This document shows positions 54,401-63,783 of a DNA stretch of 64,000 nucleotides, piece after piece. The notes beneath the pieces are model-generated. The model saw only the letters and a list, made by a program, of their open reading frames with translations, was not told where the DNA came from and did not search any database. Source of the DNA: Aureicoccus marinus. GTDB lineage: Bacteria; Bacteroidota; Bacteroidia; Flavobacteriales; Flavobacteriaceae. How positions within the stretch are numbered: the stretch's first letter is position 1; each line of letters opens with the position of its first letter. A program made the translations under genes and the position numbers. Location: NCBI RefSeq assembly GCF_002954325.1, contig NZ_MQVX01000001.1, positions 2,946,977 to 3,010,976 of the forward strand, read 5' to 3'.

Positions 54401-57022
54401 AGACTTTAAACCGACAAAATGCGAATAGGGGGCCAGGGGTTGACTCATGACATCCAACGAAAAGTCCCCTCCACCTTCCAATAATTTGGTGGTAAAGGTG
54501 GCTTCCAGCATGCCGGGAGACTTTTTAGAAACTGAGAACTGCTCTTGGAAGGACTTGAGTCCGCTGGCATCCAACTGACCTTTGGAGAAGGTGTTTTGCA
54601 CCTCGTAAAAATCCCGAACCGGATCGGTGAATTCGTAGCCGTTGTGTTCCGGGAAGGGGTTGCGCTTCAGGCGTAATGTAGATTGAATTTCGTACTTGAG
54701 GTTGCGGGCGGGAGCACCGTGTAACCAGCTTCCCTTCAGCTCTCCCCGAATCGGTTTATTGCCTTCCAGAATCGCGTTCTTAAAGCTGAGGTCGATCTTG
54801 AGTCGATTGGGTTTGACGGTGGCGACCTTCAGGCTTTTGCTAAACTGAGCGCCACCCACACGGATGCGAGCGTACCAACTGCCTGTTGGCGCATCTTCTG
54901 CCGTTTGAATTGGGAAGTAGTAGAAATTTCCTTCTTGCTTGGCGTAGAGTCCGTTGCCCACTTCCTGGGGCACGCCTTTGAGGATGATCCTTTCGGCAAG
55001 CTTGCCTCGTGCATCAGTCACTTCCAGCTCCACGGGGTGTCCTTTAGGCAGGGGGTTGGCCGAGTCATCTAAAACAAAAGTGAGGTGGATGGTCTCTCCC
55101 GGGCGGTGGACCCCTCTTTCGGTATAGGTAAAGCCCTGAAGGCCTTCCTGCAGCTGTTCGCCGGAGATGTCAAATTTACTCATTGACAGAGCGTTTCCGT
55201 CATTTAGTTTGGCGTAGGCGAACATATTATTGAGTTCTGCCACGGCAAAGGCCACATTCTGCTTGGCGTCAAAAATGGCTACCCCATTGCGGTCTGTGGT
55301 CAGGGTGCTCAGGAGCTGTTGCTGGTAGTTGTAGAGTTTGACCTGGGCTCCTTGCAGAGCTTTGGCCGAAAGCAGATCCGTCACGATAAAGTGGTAGGAT
55401 TGGTTCTTGCTCTTTTTGGCAATCAGTCCCAGATCGCTGCCCATCAGGTTAGTGAAGACCAGGCGGTCCTCGTTGTAGTAGGCTTCGTGACAGGGATTGT
55501 TGCGCTCTCTCCAGTTGTAGCGGTAACGTCTCCAGTTATAGAGCTCGTTGTCCCAGTACTGTTCTTCTCTTCGGGCCTCATCCGGATCTTGTTCCGTATT
55601 GGCATCGTAGGGCACAGCCTCGCTGTATTCGAATTCTGAACCACTTGAAGCGCTTCCTTCATCATCGACACAGCCATAGGCACTGTGCTCTTTTTTAAAC
55701 GAGAACTCAACGCGGTAGAGGGCTCCCGGATCGGCTTCGATCATGTCCGAGAGGTCCAGTGCATGGGCCTTCCAAAAACTGGTGTTCGTCTGCCCGTCTT
55801 TGGTCAAATCGATGACCTTGTAAGCGACTCGCCGTCCGACACGTCGCAAATCACGTCGGTAAGAAACCCCCAAATCCTGGTCTTGCAGGAATTGCAACAT
55901 ATTGTCTTGGAAAACCTTGATCACTCGTACTTCAACCGCATTCAAGTTCACGGTTTCAAAGTAGATGGGTGTGCTTTTGGCGTTGGGTAAAATGGTCCCC
56001 TTCGAAATCATACGGACCGCCGGCTTGAGCTGTTCAAAACCAAGCACTTCAGAAAAGGACTTGCTCAGCTTGGCTCCGTAAATCGACTGCAATCCGGGAT
56101 TGACCTTTACCCGGGCTTCTCCTTGTACCCGAATACTCGGATACACCCGCAGTAAGTTGCCATCCACCTCATAGCGCAAGTTGCTTTGGTTGCCGATTTG
56201 CACCAGACCTTTGAGCTCCTGTCCTTCATCCAAAGGCTCAGAAAAGTTGATGAGTAGCATGGTATTGGGGGAGCCCGTGGCGCGCGCACTGATCACGGTA
56301 AAATCTTTGAGTCCAGGAATAGAAAAACTGGAGTTTCCTTTGGTGTCCGCATTCACAGAGCTGCCATCCCAGCTCAGTTGCAAGTTTCGGGCCTCAGCGA
56401 CGCGGGGAATACTATCCACCGTAAAATCGTAACTGCTTTGATCACTGTCCGAAAGCTTCCAATTGATGGTCAAACTTTCGCCCCCCAGGCTGGCCTGGAT
56501 CAAATCTTTCATCTTTTCTCTGGGAAGGAAGTCGGATCCACGAAGACGCCCTTCCAGGTACTGCCAGTTGCGATCATAAGACTGGAGGGAGGAAAGGTCC
56601 ACCTTAAAAGCCGGAGCAATGGTGGCAAAGGCGAAACGGTAATTCCTGAACTCCTTTTTAACCCCGTCGTAGAGTTTGTCCAGATGCAGGTTGACTTGGT
56701 ATTCTTGATCGGGCTGCAGGTAGGCTTCCGGTTCAAAGACAAGGGTGTTGCTGTTTTCCACTACCAGGCGTCCCTTGACTTCGGGATCCATTTGCAAGTA
56801 TTCCGCGGGAATCTCCTGGTCCATTTCGAACTGTTCCAGGGCTTGAGTGAGCCCAATAACGACCGGTTCGGCTATACTTTGTATCCCTTGGGAGTGATAA
56901 GAAATGTACTCTCTGAACTGATAGAGGTTGTCTTGTTGGTCAGCCGGAGCCTTCTTTTTACAAGAGCTGACAAGGAGCAAAACGATGAGGCTGCTCCCTA
57001 GGAAACGATGCAGTGTATTCAT
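51428..57022 (-). CDS. alpha-2-macroglobulin-family lipoprotein
   Basis: An 1864-residue lipoprotein. The start is at 57022 (MNTLHRFLGSSLIVLLLVSSC, Cys 21 lipobox); the longer open frame upstream has a low-complexity Ala/Glu stretch that is a shadow of the next gene. It contains macroglobulin beta domains, a proline/glycine-rich hinge, and the thioester motif GCVEQ at about residues 1420-1424, which can trap proteases covalently. The C-terminus is an alpha/alpha toroid and receptor-binding-like domain. Bacterial A2Ms work with PBP1C in the periplasm, protecting the cell from foreign proteases. The pair here is of the classic type. Confidence 0.9.
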   Translation of the reverse strand: MNTLHRFLGSSLIVLLLVSSCKKKAPADQQDNLYQFREYISYHSQGIQSIAEPVVIGLTQALEQFEMDQEIPAEYLQMDPEVKGRLVVENSNTLVFEPEAYLQPDQEYQVNLHLDKLYDGVKKEFRNYRFAFATIAPAFKVDLSSLQSYDRNWQYLEGRLRGSDFLPREKMKDLIQASLGGESLTINWKLSDSDQSSYDFTVDSIPRVAEARNLQLSWDGSSVNADTKGNSSFSIPGLKDFTVISARATGSPNTMLLINFSEPLDEGQELKGLVQIGNQSNLRYEVDGNLLRVYPSIRVQGEARVKVNPGLQSIYGAKLSKSFSEVLGFEQLKPAVRMISKGTILPNAKSTPIYFETVNLNAVEVRVIKVFQDNMLQFLQDQDLGVSYRRDLRRVGRRVAYKVIDLTKDGQTNTSFWKAHALDLSDMIEADPGALYRVEFSFKKEHSAYGCVDDEGSASSGSEFEYSEAVPYDANTEQDPDEARREEQYWDNELYNWRRYRYNWRERNNPCHEAYYNEDRLVFTNLMGSDLGLIAKKSKNQSYHFIVTDLLSAKALQGAQVKLYNYQQQLLSTLTTDRNGVAIFDAKQNVAFAVAELNNMFAYAKLNDGNALSMSKFDISGEQLQEGLQGFTYTERGVHRPGETIHLTFVLDDSANPLPKGHPVELEVTDARGKLAERIILKGVPQEVGNGLYAKQEGNFYYFPIQTAEDAPTGSWYARIRVGGAQFSKSLKVATVKPNRLKIDLSFKNAILEGNKPIRGELKGSWLHGAPARNLKYEIQSTLRLKRNPFPEHNGYEFTDPVRDFYEVQNTFSKGQLDASGLKSFQEQFSVSKKSPGMLEATFTTKLLEGGGDFSLDVMSQPLAPYSHFVGLKSPEAQRYGSFFTDQNNAFELLSVDAQGKKSGNRKLTVQVYKIEWRWWWNRGYDNLSRYENSTYHRPFKTEEITTDAQGKAQFDLNIPEDESGRFLIRILDKSSGHATGRIAYFYRDWWKRAGSQDAESAKMLIFSADKDRYTTGETARITFPSDQGSRALISIENGTEVLQTLWVNTTTKETVADIPIQADMAPNVYFTVSLLQPHTERKNDLPLRLYGVIPVLVDDPATQLEPQLQLAKEIKPETNFDVKVSEANNKSMTYTLAVVDEGLLDLTRFATPDIHKAFYARQALGVKTFDIFDDVMGAYSLSVDNIYAVGGGGSADGGKNRKAQRFKPMVKFIGPFELKAGKTATHSLKMPNYIGSVRTMVIAGNDKKAYGKAEETTPVRKPLMVLSSVPRKLSPGEKVTVPVTVFALDKKVKTVQVKVKGGQGLKPLGATTKSIQFTQIGDQIVNFDFEVLPNTDRTVIDVEVSGAGEKATDQTEVGIFNPNPVVRTQKTYRLAANESRDLNFEPFGTPGTRSASIELSTLPAMDLNGRLDYLIRYPHGCVEQTTSAAFPQLFLADIMDLNYDRKRDTETNVKKAIKRLGSYQAPTGGLSYWPGGSTADDWGTSYAGHFMLEAKSKGYSLPLSFYSNWLAYQKKAARSWSASDNRGTTLAQAYRLYTLALAGQADLSAMNRLRELPKLSNNAKWRLAAAYALIGKKGAAQTLMDSANLDFVPSRYDYYTYGSAFRNRAMALETLVILEDDRQREVSLALARSLASQGWYSTQETAYALLALTKMVEKNGGKSIAVQLTQRGKSEDIKTPQALASRPLFAQADAVDFKLTNQQDNVVYATLTQSGKLALGREISSERNLRVRVRYFDGSGNEIDVKELRQGSEITAQIQVTNLSNDYVNQLALTQIFPSGWEVVNTSFTGLGQQGTQSANYTDIRDDRIRYYFNLGRRKSKTFRIQLNASYLGEYYLPGAQAEAMYNDDYLARNKGQWVKIVQ

Positions 57023-57095
57023 GGCGGAAAATCTTCCCCTTAAATTAGGGAACTGACTGAGTATGAACAAGAAGATTGGTAAAAAAATAACAGGT

Positions 57096-57947
57096 TTACC
57101 AGCCACCGGAAGCCCCTCCGCCTCCAAAGCTACCTCCACCGAAACCTCCACCAAAGCCTCCACTTCCACTGCCAAAGCCTCCTCCGGAGGAGCTGCTTCC
57201 ACCACCGCTTCGGCCCATATTGCTGAGGATGATGATGTCCATAAGGTCAGCACCAAAGCCACCTTTGCGGCCTCCGCGTTTTCCGCCACCTCCGCCTCTG
57301 CGAATGATAACGAGGATAAGGATAACAAAAAAGAGGACAATGGCTACTACAAATGCCACCACGATCAGTGGAAGGGCCTTAGCATTACTAAGGTCTCGGG
57401 TTTCTTCGAATTCACCCGTTAGGATTTGAAAGAGCGCATCGGCGCCTTTGTCCAGCCCCCCGTAATAATCCCCTTTTTTGAATTCAGGAGTGATCACCCG
57501 ATCGATTACCCGATAGGCCAAAAAGTCGGTAACAATCGGTTCAATGCCCTGCCCAACTTGGATGGTCATTTGGCGATCGTCCTTGGCCACAAGAACCAGA
57601 ATGCCGTTGTCTTCTTCTGCCTGCCCAATACCCCATTTTTCGCCCCATTGAGCGCCGAGATAACTGATGTTTTCACCCTTGGTACTCGAAATAATGGCCA
57701 TGGTGATCTGGGTGGAAGTTGAATCGGCATAGCCCCTCAACTTATTTCTCAATTGGGTGATTTCAGTTCCCGAAAGCAATTTGATTTCGTCATAAACAAT
57801 TTGCTCCGGGCTGCTGGCTGGAGGCGCATCAGGAATATCGTATTGCGCACTGAGCTGAAGCGGCATCAAAAAGGCAAACAGCAGGCCCAGGCCCCATAAG
57901 GACCTAAGCACTGCGGAATGATATTTTTTAACCTTTTGAGATTTCAT
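57096..57947 (-). CDS. TPM-domain protein with Gly/Ser-rich tail
   Basis: A 283-residue protein with a signal peptide (FAFLMPLQLSAQY), a TPM domain at about residues 45-165 (DEIKLLSGTEITQLRNKLRGYAD, GILVLVAKDDRQMTIQVG), a membrane segment (LIVVAFVVAIVLFFVILILVI) and a Gly/Ser-rich tail ending GGGGASGGW. TPM domains were first seen in photosystem II assembly factor TLP18.3; in bacteria they may be phosphatases or folding helpers at the membrane. The SGGW ending is usual for this family. It is downstream of a second TPM gene and LemA, with a 20-base overlap of the previous stop. Confidence 0.85.
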   Translation of the reverse strand: MKSQKVKKYHSAVLRSLWGLGLLFAFLMPLQLSAQYDIPDAPPASSPEQIVYDEIKLLSGTEITQLRNKLRGYADSTSTQITMAIISSTKGENISYLGAQWGEKWGIGQAEEDNGILVLVAKDDRQMTIQVGQGIEPIVTDFLAYRVIDRVITPEFKKGDYYGGLDKGADALFQILTGEFEETRDLSNAKALPLIVVAFVVAIVLFFVILILVIIRRGGGGGKRGGRKGGFGADLMDIIILSNMGRSGGGSSSSGGGFGSGSGGFGGGFGGGSFGGGGASGGW

Positions 57948-58365
57948 CGCTGAGTTCGTTGATATCGTCTTCCTCCCAAGGGAAGTGTTTTTTGAGTTCT
58001 TCTCCGGCTTTGAGCACTCCAGAGATAATGCCGTCTTTGAAGTTACCCTCCTCGAATTGCTGTTGCATCAGGGCCTTGGTGCTGTCCCAAAATCCATCGG
58101 GAACGGCTTTGTAAATACCCTCGTCTCCGTAGATCACAAACTTTCGGTCGTGAACAGCAACATAGATGAGTACTCCGTTGCGCTCCTCGGTCGCGTCCAT
58201 TTTTAGCTGAACAAAGACCTGCTGAGCTCGACTAAAATGATCGATTTTGGCGAGGGCCTCAATGTGGACCCGAATTTCACCTGAGGTGTTTTTTTCGGCC
58301 TGCCGGATGGCGGCCACAATCTCGTCCTCTTCTGCTTTGGTCAGAAAAGCTTCGACTTGTGACAT
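57928..58365 (-). CDS. short TPM-domain protein
   Basis: A 145-residue protein. The start is placed at 58365 (MSQVEAFLTKAEEDEIV), because the longer frame overlaps the LemA gene. It contains only a TPM domain: AIRQAEKNTSGEIRVHIE, NGVLIYVAVHDRKFVIYGDEG, GFWDSTKALMQQQF. It lacks a signal peptide. It sits between lemA and the larger TPM gene in one operon, a common Bacteroidota arrangement. Confidence 0.8.
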   Translation of the reverse strand: MSQVEAFLTKAEEDEIVAAIRQAEKNTSGEIRVHIEALAKIDHFSRAQQVFVQLKMDATEERNGVLIYVAVHDRKFVIYGDEGIYKAVPDGFWDSTKALMQQQFEEGNFKDGIISGVLKAGEELKKHFPWEEDDINELSDEISKG

Positions 58366-58375
58366 AGGATTCTGA

Positions 58376-58975
58376 TTAAGATCCGAAATCGACTTCCACT
58401 GGTTTTTCGGCACCTTCAACCGACTCGAAACGGGAAAGATCATCTTCCAGTCCGAACCAGCCGGCCATGACAGAACCAGGGAACTTTTTGATGTGTTGCT
58501 TGTACTTGTTCACCCCATCGTTGTAGCGATCACGGGCGACATTGATGCGGTTTTCGGTACCTTCCAATTGCTGCTGTAACTCAGAAAAGTTCTTTGTGGC
58601 CTTAAGGTCAGGATAGCGCTCGACGCTAACCAACAAACGAGATAAGGCGGAAGAAAGACCTGCTTGGGCCTCTTGGAAGGCCGCGATTTTTTCTGGAGAA
58701 AGATCATCAACGCTAACGTTGGTCGCGGTGGCCTTGGATCGGGCTTCAATGACGTCCTTTAAGGTGCCTCTTTCGAAGTCAGCGGCCCCCTGTACGGTTT
58801 TAACCAGGTTGCCAATCAGGTCGTTTCGGCGCTGGTAGGCGCTTTCTACTTTGGACCATTCGGTTTTGGCGTCCTCGTATTTGACAACGCCATCGTTGTA
58901 GAATCCGACGGCGTAGTTGTAAACTACAAAGCCGAGGATTACAACGATTACCAAAGGAATAAGCCATTTTTTCAT
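58376..58975 (-). CDS. lemA: LemA-family protein
   Basis: A 199-residue protein with an N-terminal membrane helix (LVIVVILGFVVYNYAVGFYN) and a helical domain with the LemA pattern: WSKVESAYQRRNDLIGNLVKTV, VQGAADFERGTLKDVIEARSKAT, LSRLLVSVERYPDLKATKNF, LEGTENRINVARDRYN. The family is widespread and often next to TPM-domain genes. The role may be in envelope stress or membrane protein organisation. The clear operon with two TPM genes supports this call. Confidence 0.9.
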   Translation of the reverse strand: MKKWLIPLVIVVILGFVVYNYAVGFYNDGVVKYEDAKTEWSKVESAYQRRNDLIGNLVKTVQGAADFERGTLKDVIEARSKATATNVSVDDLSPEKIAAFQEAQAGLSSALSRLLVSVERYPDLKATKNFSELQQQLEGTENRINVARDRYNDGVNKYKQHIKKFPGSVMAGWFGLEDDLSRFESVEGAEKPVEVDFGS

Positions 58976-59048
58976 CGTGTAAAGTATTTGGTATTTATGA
59001 ATAGGTATAAAGATGTTTCAATTTGTTACAGGACAACCTGCAATTGAC

Positions 59049-59378
59049 CTAAAGGTTCTCCTTTATTTTCAAAAGCTCAGCCTTGACCCGTTCCAATTTC
59101 TGTATGATATCAAAGGTAGATAAGGCTTCTTTCTTTTCTTCTTTCAAGTGAATTTTTGCCCCTTCCAGGGTGAAGCCTCTTTCTTTAACCAGGTGGTAAA
59201 TCAGTTGTAAATGCTTGATGTCGTCCGGGGTAAACTTCCGATTGCCCTTAGCATTTTTCTTGGGCTGAAGAATATCGAACTCCTTCTCCCAGAATCGAAT
59301 CAGAGAGGTTTTCACGCCAAAGGCCTTGGCGACTTCACCAATTCCGTAGTAGCGTTTTTCAGGAAGATCAACATGCAT
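59049..59378 (-). CDS. MerR-family transcriptional regulator
   Basis: A 109-residue protein beginning with the MerR winged helix: YYGIGEVAKAFGVKTSLIRFWEKEFDIL, then PKKNAKGNRKFTPDDIKHLQLIYHLV and a coiled dimer helix. There is no effector-binding domain, so it is the short type. It starts 12 bases after the M23 peptidase stop and may be cotranscribed. The targets are unknown. Confidence 0.85.
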   Translation of the reverse strand: MHVDLPEKRYYGIGEVAKAFGVKTSLIRFWEKEFDILQPKKNAKGNRKFTPDDIKHLQLIYHLVKERGFTLEGAKIHLKEEKKEALSTFDIIQKLERVKAELLKIKENL

Positions 59379-59390
59379 AGGCCCTGAGGA

Positions 59391-60368
59391 TTAATCCAGT
59401 GCTTGATTTTCGCGCTGAGAGAGTTTAACCAATAGGGCGTACTCTTCTGACGTGAGGTTGCCGGAGTAGAAGTTGATCGGATTCAACTTGTTTCCGTCTT
59501 TCCAGATTTCGTAATGGAGGTGAGGCGCTTGAGAGCGTCCAGTACTTCCCACAAAACCAATCAGGTCTCCACGCTTCACCTTTTGTCCCTTGGTCACGTT
59601 GTAACGGCTCAAGTGCGCATACAAGGTCAGGTAACCAAAGCCGTGGTCAATACGAATGTGCTTTCCAAATCCAGTCGATCGGCTGTCTGCACGAGTAACC
59701 ACTCCGTTCCCGGTCGCGTAAATTGGCGTACCACGAGGGGCAGAAAAGTCCATTCCGTAGTGGAACTTACGCACCTTGGTAAAAGGATCCGAACGCCATC
59801 CAAATCCGGAGGCCATTCTTCTGAGGTTCTCGTTACTCACCGGCTGTATGGCGGGAATAGACTGTAGAAGCTCTTCTTTTTCGACGGCGAGTTTGGCAAT
59901 TTCATCCAAGGACTTGGACTGGATGACTAATTGCTTTTGAAGCGTGTCCAAACGCTGAGCGGTCGATTTAATCAATTCGGTATTGTTGAAACCTTCCAAT
60001 CCTGCATAGCGGTTCACCCCACCAAAACCAGCTCGGCGCTGGTCATCCGGAATAGGGTTAGCCTCAAAATACAGGCGGTAGATGGTGTTGTCGCGTTCTG
60101 CGATATCCGACATGACGGATTCCATGCGCTCCATCTTCTTGTTCATGATCTCATACTGCAACTCGTATTGCTTTACCTCACGCTGTAAAAGGTACTCGTT
60201 TGGAGTGATGACGAAGTTGGCGTTCAATAGAATGGTCAGACCCAATAGACCGAACAAGGCAGATCCCAGCAGGAAGAAAAATATGCGCAAATACTTGCTC
60301 GACCTTTTAGGGTCGATTTTTCTATAGGAGAGCGTGTCCGGATCGTAGTAGTACTTTACTTTAGACAT
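59391..60368 (-). CDS. M23-family murein metallopeptidase
   Basis: A 325-residue protein with an N-terminal membrane segment (LRIFFFLLGSALFGLLGLTILL), a coiled-coil stretch (about residues 65-170) and a C-terminal M23 domain. The zinc motif HYGMDFSAPRGTPIYATGNGVV (H and D) starts near residue 207, and HLHYE supplies the third ligand near 290. These enzymes cut or regulate peptidoglycan cross-links and in some cases only activate amidases. Membrane-anchored, it works in the periplasm. It is divergent from alaS. Confidence 0.88.
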   Translation of the reverse strand: MSKVKYYYDPDTLSYRKIDPKRSSKYLRIFFFLLGSALFGLLGLTILLNANFVITPNEYLLQREVKQYELQYEIMNKKMERMESVMSDIAERDNTIYRLYFEANPIPDDQRRAGFGGVNRYAGLEGFNNTELIKSTAQRLDTLQKQLVIQSKSLDEIAKLAVEKEELLQSIPAIQPVSNENLRRMASGFGWRSDPFTKVRKFHYGMDFSAPRGTPIYATGNGVVTRADSRSTGFGKHIRIDHGFGYLTLYAHLSRYNVTKGQKVKRGDLIGFVGSTGRSQAPHLHYEIWKDGNKLNPINFYSGNLTSEEYALLVKLSQRENQALD

Positions 60369-60411
60369 GAGCGTAAATTATTCTATTTTTGGTCGGTATT
60401 TGGTAAACACA

Positions 60412-60419
60412 CAAATATA
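60412..60419 (-). promoter_or_regulatory. candidate -7 promoter box for the M23 gene
   Basis: On the minus strand TATATTTG matches TAnnTTTG exactly and lies 44 bases before the M23 start codon. A plus-strand TATTTTTG at 60384-60391 is a similar candidate for alaS. A good -33 TTG is not found at the usual distance for either, so the evidence is the motif alone. Confidence 0.35.
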
Positions 60420-60469
60420 GAAATTGTTTTGCTTAAAGCGTTAAAATTCACTAAACGCACACTATTCCA

Positions 60470-63083
60470 ATGACTTCTTCCGAGATCCGCCAGGGTTTTT
60501 TGGATTTTTTCGAGAAAAATCCCATAAAATAGTTCCTTCAGCTCCCCTGGTCATGAAAAATGACCCAACCCTTCTTTTTACCAATGCCGGGATGAACCAA
60601 TTCAAAGAGTACTTCTTGGGGTTGAGCCAGGTCGAGCACCCTCGTGTCACCGATACCCAAAAGTGTTTGCGCGTAAGTGGAAAGCACAACGACCTGGAGG
60701 AAGTGGGTAAAGATACCTACCACCACACCCTTTTCGAAATGCTCGGAAACTGGAGTTTCGGGGATTACTTCAAAAAAGAAGCCATTGAGTGGGCCTGGGA
60801 ATTGCTCACCAAAGAATTTAAAATTTCGCCTGATCAGCTCTATGTCTCTGTTTTTGAAGGGAGTCAGGACGCTGATCAGCTCGAAATGGATAAAGAAGCC
60901 TATGCCTTGTGGTCGGCCATCGTACCCGAAGACCGCATTATCATGGGGAATAAAAAAGACAACTTCTGGGAAATGGGAGATCAGGGCCCTTGCGGTCCCT
61001 GTTCTGAAATCCATGTGGATATTCGTCCGGAAGAAGAACGCAAAAAGACCTCAGGCGCCTCTTTGGTCAACCAGGACCACCCGGAAGTGGTGGAGATTTG
61101 GAACCTGGTCTTTATGCAGTTCAACCGCAAAGCCAATGGGGAGTTAGAAAACCTGCCCCAAACCCATGTCGATACCGGGATGGGCTTTGAACGCCTTTGT
61201 ATGGTGCTTCAAGGAGTGCGTTCCAACTACGATACCGATATTTTTACTCCGCTGATCCGGGAGATCGAAACCATCAGCGGCAAACGCTATGGTTCGGATG
61301 AAGAAACAGACATCGCCATCCGCGTGGTGGCCGATCACCTGCGGGCAGTTGCCTTCGCCATCGCGGATGGGCAATTGCCGAGTAATTCTGGAGCCGGATA
61401 TGTGATTCGCCGCATTTTGCGTCGAGCCATTCGCTACGGCTTTACCTTTTTGGGAAGTAATAAGCCCTTTATCTACCGCCTGGTCAAGGTCTTGCGAGAA
61501 GTGATGGGCAAAGCTTTCCCAGAAATTGAAAAAGAACAACAGCTGATTGAGAACGTCATCCGGGAAGAGGAGCAGTCTTTTTTGAATACCCTGGAGCAAG
61601 GATTGGTGCTTTTGGATCAGGTCATGAAGAACGCCAAAGGGAAAGAGATCGACGGGCGAAAGGCCTTTGAGCTCTACGACACCTTTGGGTTCCCCATTGA
61701 TTTAACGGCATTGATTCTTTCTGAAAAAGGGTATTCCCTGGACGAAGAAGGCTTTAAAAAGGCCTTGCAGGCCCAAAAGGACCGTTCCAAGGCAGCCGCT
61801 CAGATCAGCAAAGAGGATTGGGTTGTTTTAAGACAAGACAGCGAACAGGAGTTTATTGGGTACGACCAATTGGAATCCAAGGTGAAGATTGTCAAGTACC
61901 GCAAGCTCAAGAGCAAGAAAGAAGGAGAGCAGTATCAACTGGTTTTTAACTTGACTCCTTTCTACGCTGAGGGCGGAGGCCAGGTGGGTGACAAAGGCTA
62001 TCTGGAAGCTTCCAATGGCGATGTGACCTATGTGGTCGACACCAAGCGCGAAAACAACGAAATCGTCCACTTTACGGAAAGCTTGCCTGCGAATTTAGAG
62101 GACGGCTTTCGAGCGGTTGTCGATGCCAAACAGCGGCATAGAACGGCCAGTAATCACACGGCGACCCACTTGCTTCACCAAGCACTTCGAGAAGTTCTGG
62201 GAACCCATGTTGAGCAAAAAGGTTCATCGGTACACAGCAAGTACCTGCGTTTTGACTTTTCGCATTTCTCTAAGCTGTCGGTAGACGAATTAAGAGCGGT
62301 CGAAAACTTTGTCAACGCCCGTATCGAAGGGCAGTTATCTTTGGAAGAGAATCGCAACCAGCCTTATCAGGAAGCCCTGGAACAAGGCGCTATTGCTCTT
62401 TTTGGAGAGAAGTACGGCGATACAGTTCGCACCATCCGTTTTGGTCAGTCTATGGAACTCTGCGGGGGAACGCATGTGAAGAACACCTCCGAGATCTGGC
62501 ATTTTAAGATTACAGCCGAAAGCGCTGTGGCTGCTGGAATTCGTCGGATTGAAGCCATAACCTCCGATGCGGTCAAGTCGTTCTACTTCGAAAACAACCG
62601 CACCCTGTTTGAAATCAAAGATGTCTTGGGCAAAGCCCAGGATCCCGTACAAGCCGTACAGTCTCTGCAAGACGAAAACCAGCAATTGCGCAAGCAGATC
62701 GAAGGTCTCCTGAAGGAAAAGGCCAAAGGACTGAAAAAAGACCTGCAGCAAGCTGTACAGGAAGTCAATGGAGTGCAGTTTTTGGCCCACGAAGTGGATT
62801 TGAATGCTGGGGGTATGAAGGATCTCGCCTTTGAATTGGGGCAGGAAGTCGAGCCGTTATTCTTGGTGCTGGGAAGTAAACAAGACGGTAAAGCCTATTG
62901 GCCTGCTATATTTCGAAGGACCTGGCCACCGAAAAGGGTTTGCATGCTGGGAAAATCGTCAAAGAACTCGGTCGCTTCATCCAAGGGGGTGGGGGAGGAC
63001 AACCCTTCTTTGCTACTGCTGGAGGGAAGAATCCAGACGGGATTGCCGAAGCACTTTCAAAATCAGCGGACTGGCTGAAGTGA
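60470..63083 (+). pseudogene. alaS: alanyl-tRNA synthetase, interrupted by two apparent frameshifts
   Basis: The gene starts at the ATG at 60470 ([18 protein letters not shown]), loses frame in the CCC run at 60521-60523, then continues in frame as [17 protein letters not shown], the normal AlaRS sequence. The middle is intact: catalytic core, [10 protein letters not shown] and MELCGGTHV zinc/editing motifs. A second break near 62895-62897 ends the long frame with an unrelated tail, while the other frame carries [37 protein letters not shown] and the true end at 63083. Each needs one added base. AlaRS is essential, so these are almost certainly sequence errors. Confidence 0.9.
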
Positions 63084-63135
63084 TTTCCGGGCTTTTGGTT
63101 ACCTTTTGGGGGTTAAAACCCTACAATACACACTC

Positions 63136-63774
63136 ATGAAAAATCTAGTTCTCATCTTGATCACGGCAGCTGTGAGCATTTTTGGCTACCGCTACTACGT
63201 CGAGAATTACGGAGATCCTTTTGTTATGGAGAGCGAATCTGCGCTGATCCAGGAAAAGCTCCAAAACGTCTCAAAAATTGTGGTGACCGAAGGTCATTTT
63301 TCGGAAGTCAAAAACATCAAGGAGTCCAAGGATCTTCTCGGTTCCTATTTTAACCCGAGTTGGCTGCGTACCCACCGAAACGTGCTTCTTGTGGTCAATA
63401 CGGATGCCTCCATCTCTTATGATCTTTCCCAATTGGATTACGAATTGGACGACGCCACCAAAACGCTCCGTATTCTAAGTATTCCGGAGCCCGAGATTAT
63501 GGTGAATCCTCAAATGAAGTACCTCGAGATGAACGAGGGATTTTTCTACTCTTTTGAAGAAGATGATCTCAACAAGATTCGGGATCGCGTTGAGGCCGAT
63601 ATGCGCGAAAAAGTGGAGGCTTCTACTTTACGCACCAATGCCCAAAACCGCCTGATGAGTGAGCTGTCTAAGTTCTTTGTTCTAACTAATTCTCAGGGTT
63701 GGAAACTGGAGTATCAAGGCGAAATCGTCAAGCCCCTGGAAGTCTTTACGGAATCCATTCAAAAGGCGAACTAA
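63136..63774 (+). CDS. DUF4230 membrane-anchored protein
   Basis: A 212-residue protein. The start is at the ATG at 63136 (MKNLVLILITAAVSIFGYRYY); the frame ten residues longer is not favoured because it adds non-hydrophobic residues before the anchor. After the membrane helix comes the DUF4230 domain: IVVTEGHFSEVKNIKESKDLLG, LVVNTDASISYDLSQLDYELDD, LRILSIPEPEIMVN. The family is periplasmic or outer-face, of unknown function, common in Bacteroidota. It follows alaS by 52 bases and precedes a lipoprotein gene. Confidence 0.85.
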   Translation: MKNLVLILITAAVSIFGYRYYVENYGDPFVMESESALIQEKLQNVSKIVVTEGHFSEVKNIKESKDLLGSYFNPSWLRTHRNVLLVVNTDASISYDLSQLDYELDDATKTLRILSIPEPEIMVNPQMKYLEMNEGFFYSFEEDDLNKIRDRVEADMREKVEASTLRTNAQNRLMSELSKFFVLTNSQGWKLEYQGEIVKPLEVFTESIQKAN

Positions 63775-63783
63775 GTAGGTAAT

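Noticed and set aside
57023..57340. Longer N-terminus of the alpha-2-macroglobulin gene, rich in Ala, Glu and Val
   Set aside because: It is the antisense image of the Gly/Ser-rich tail of the TPM gene, and a perfect lipoprotein signal begins at 57022.
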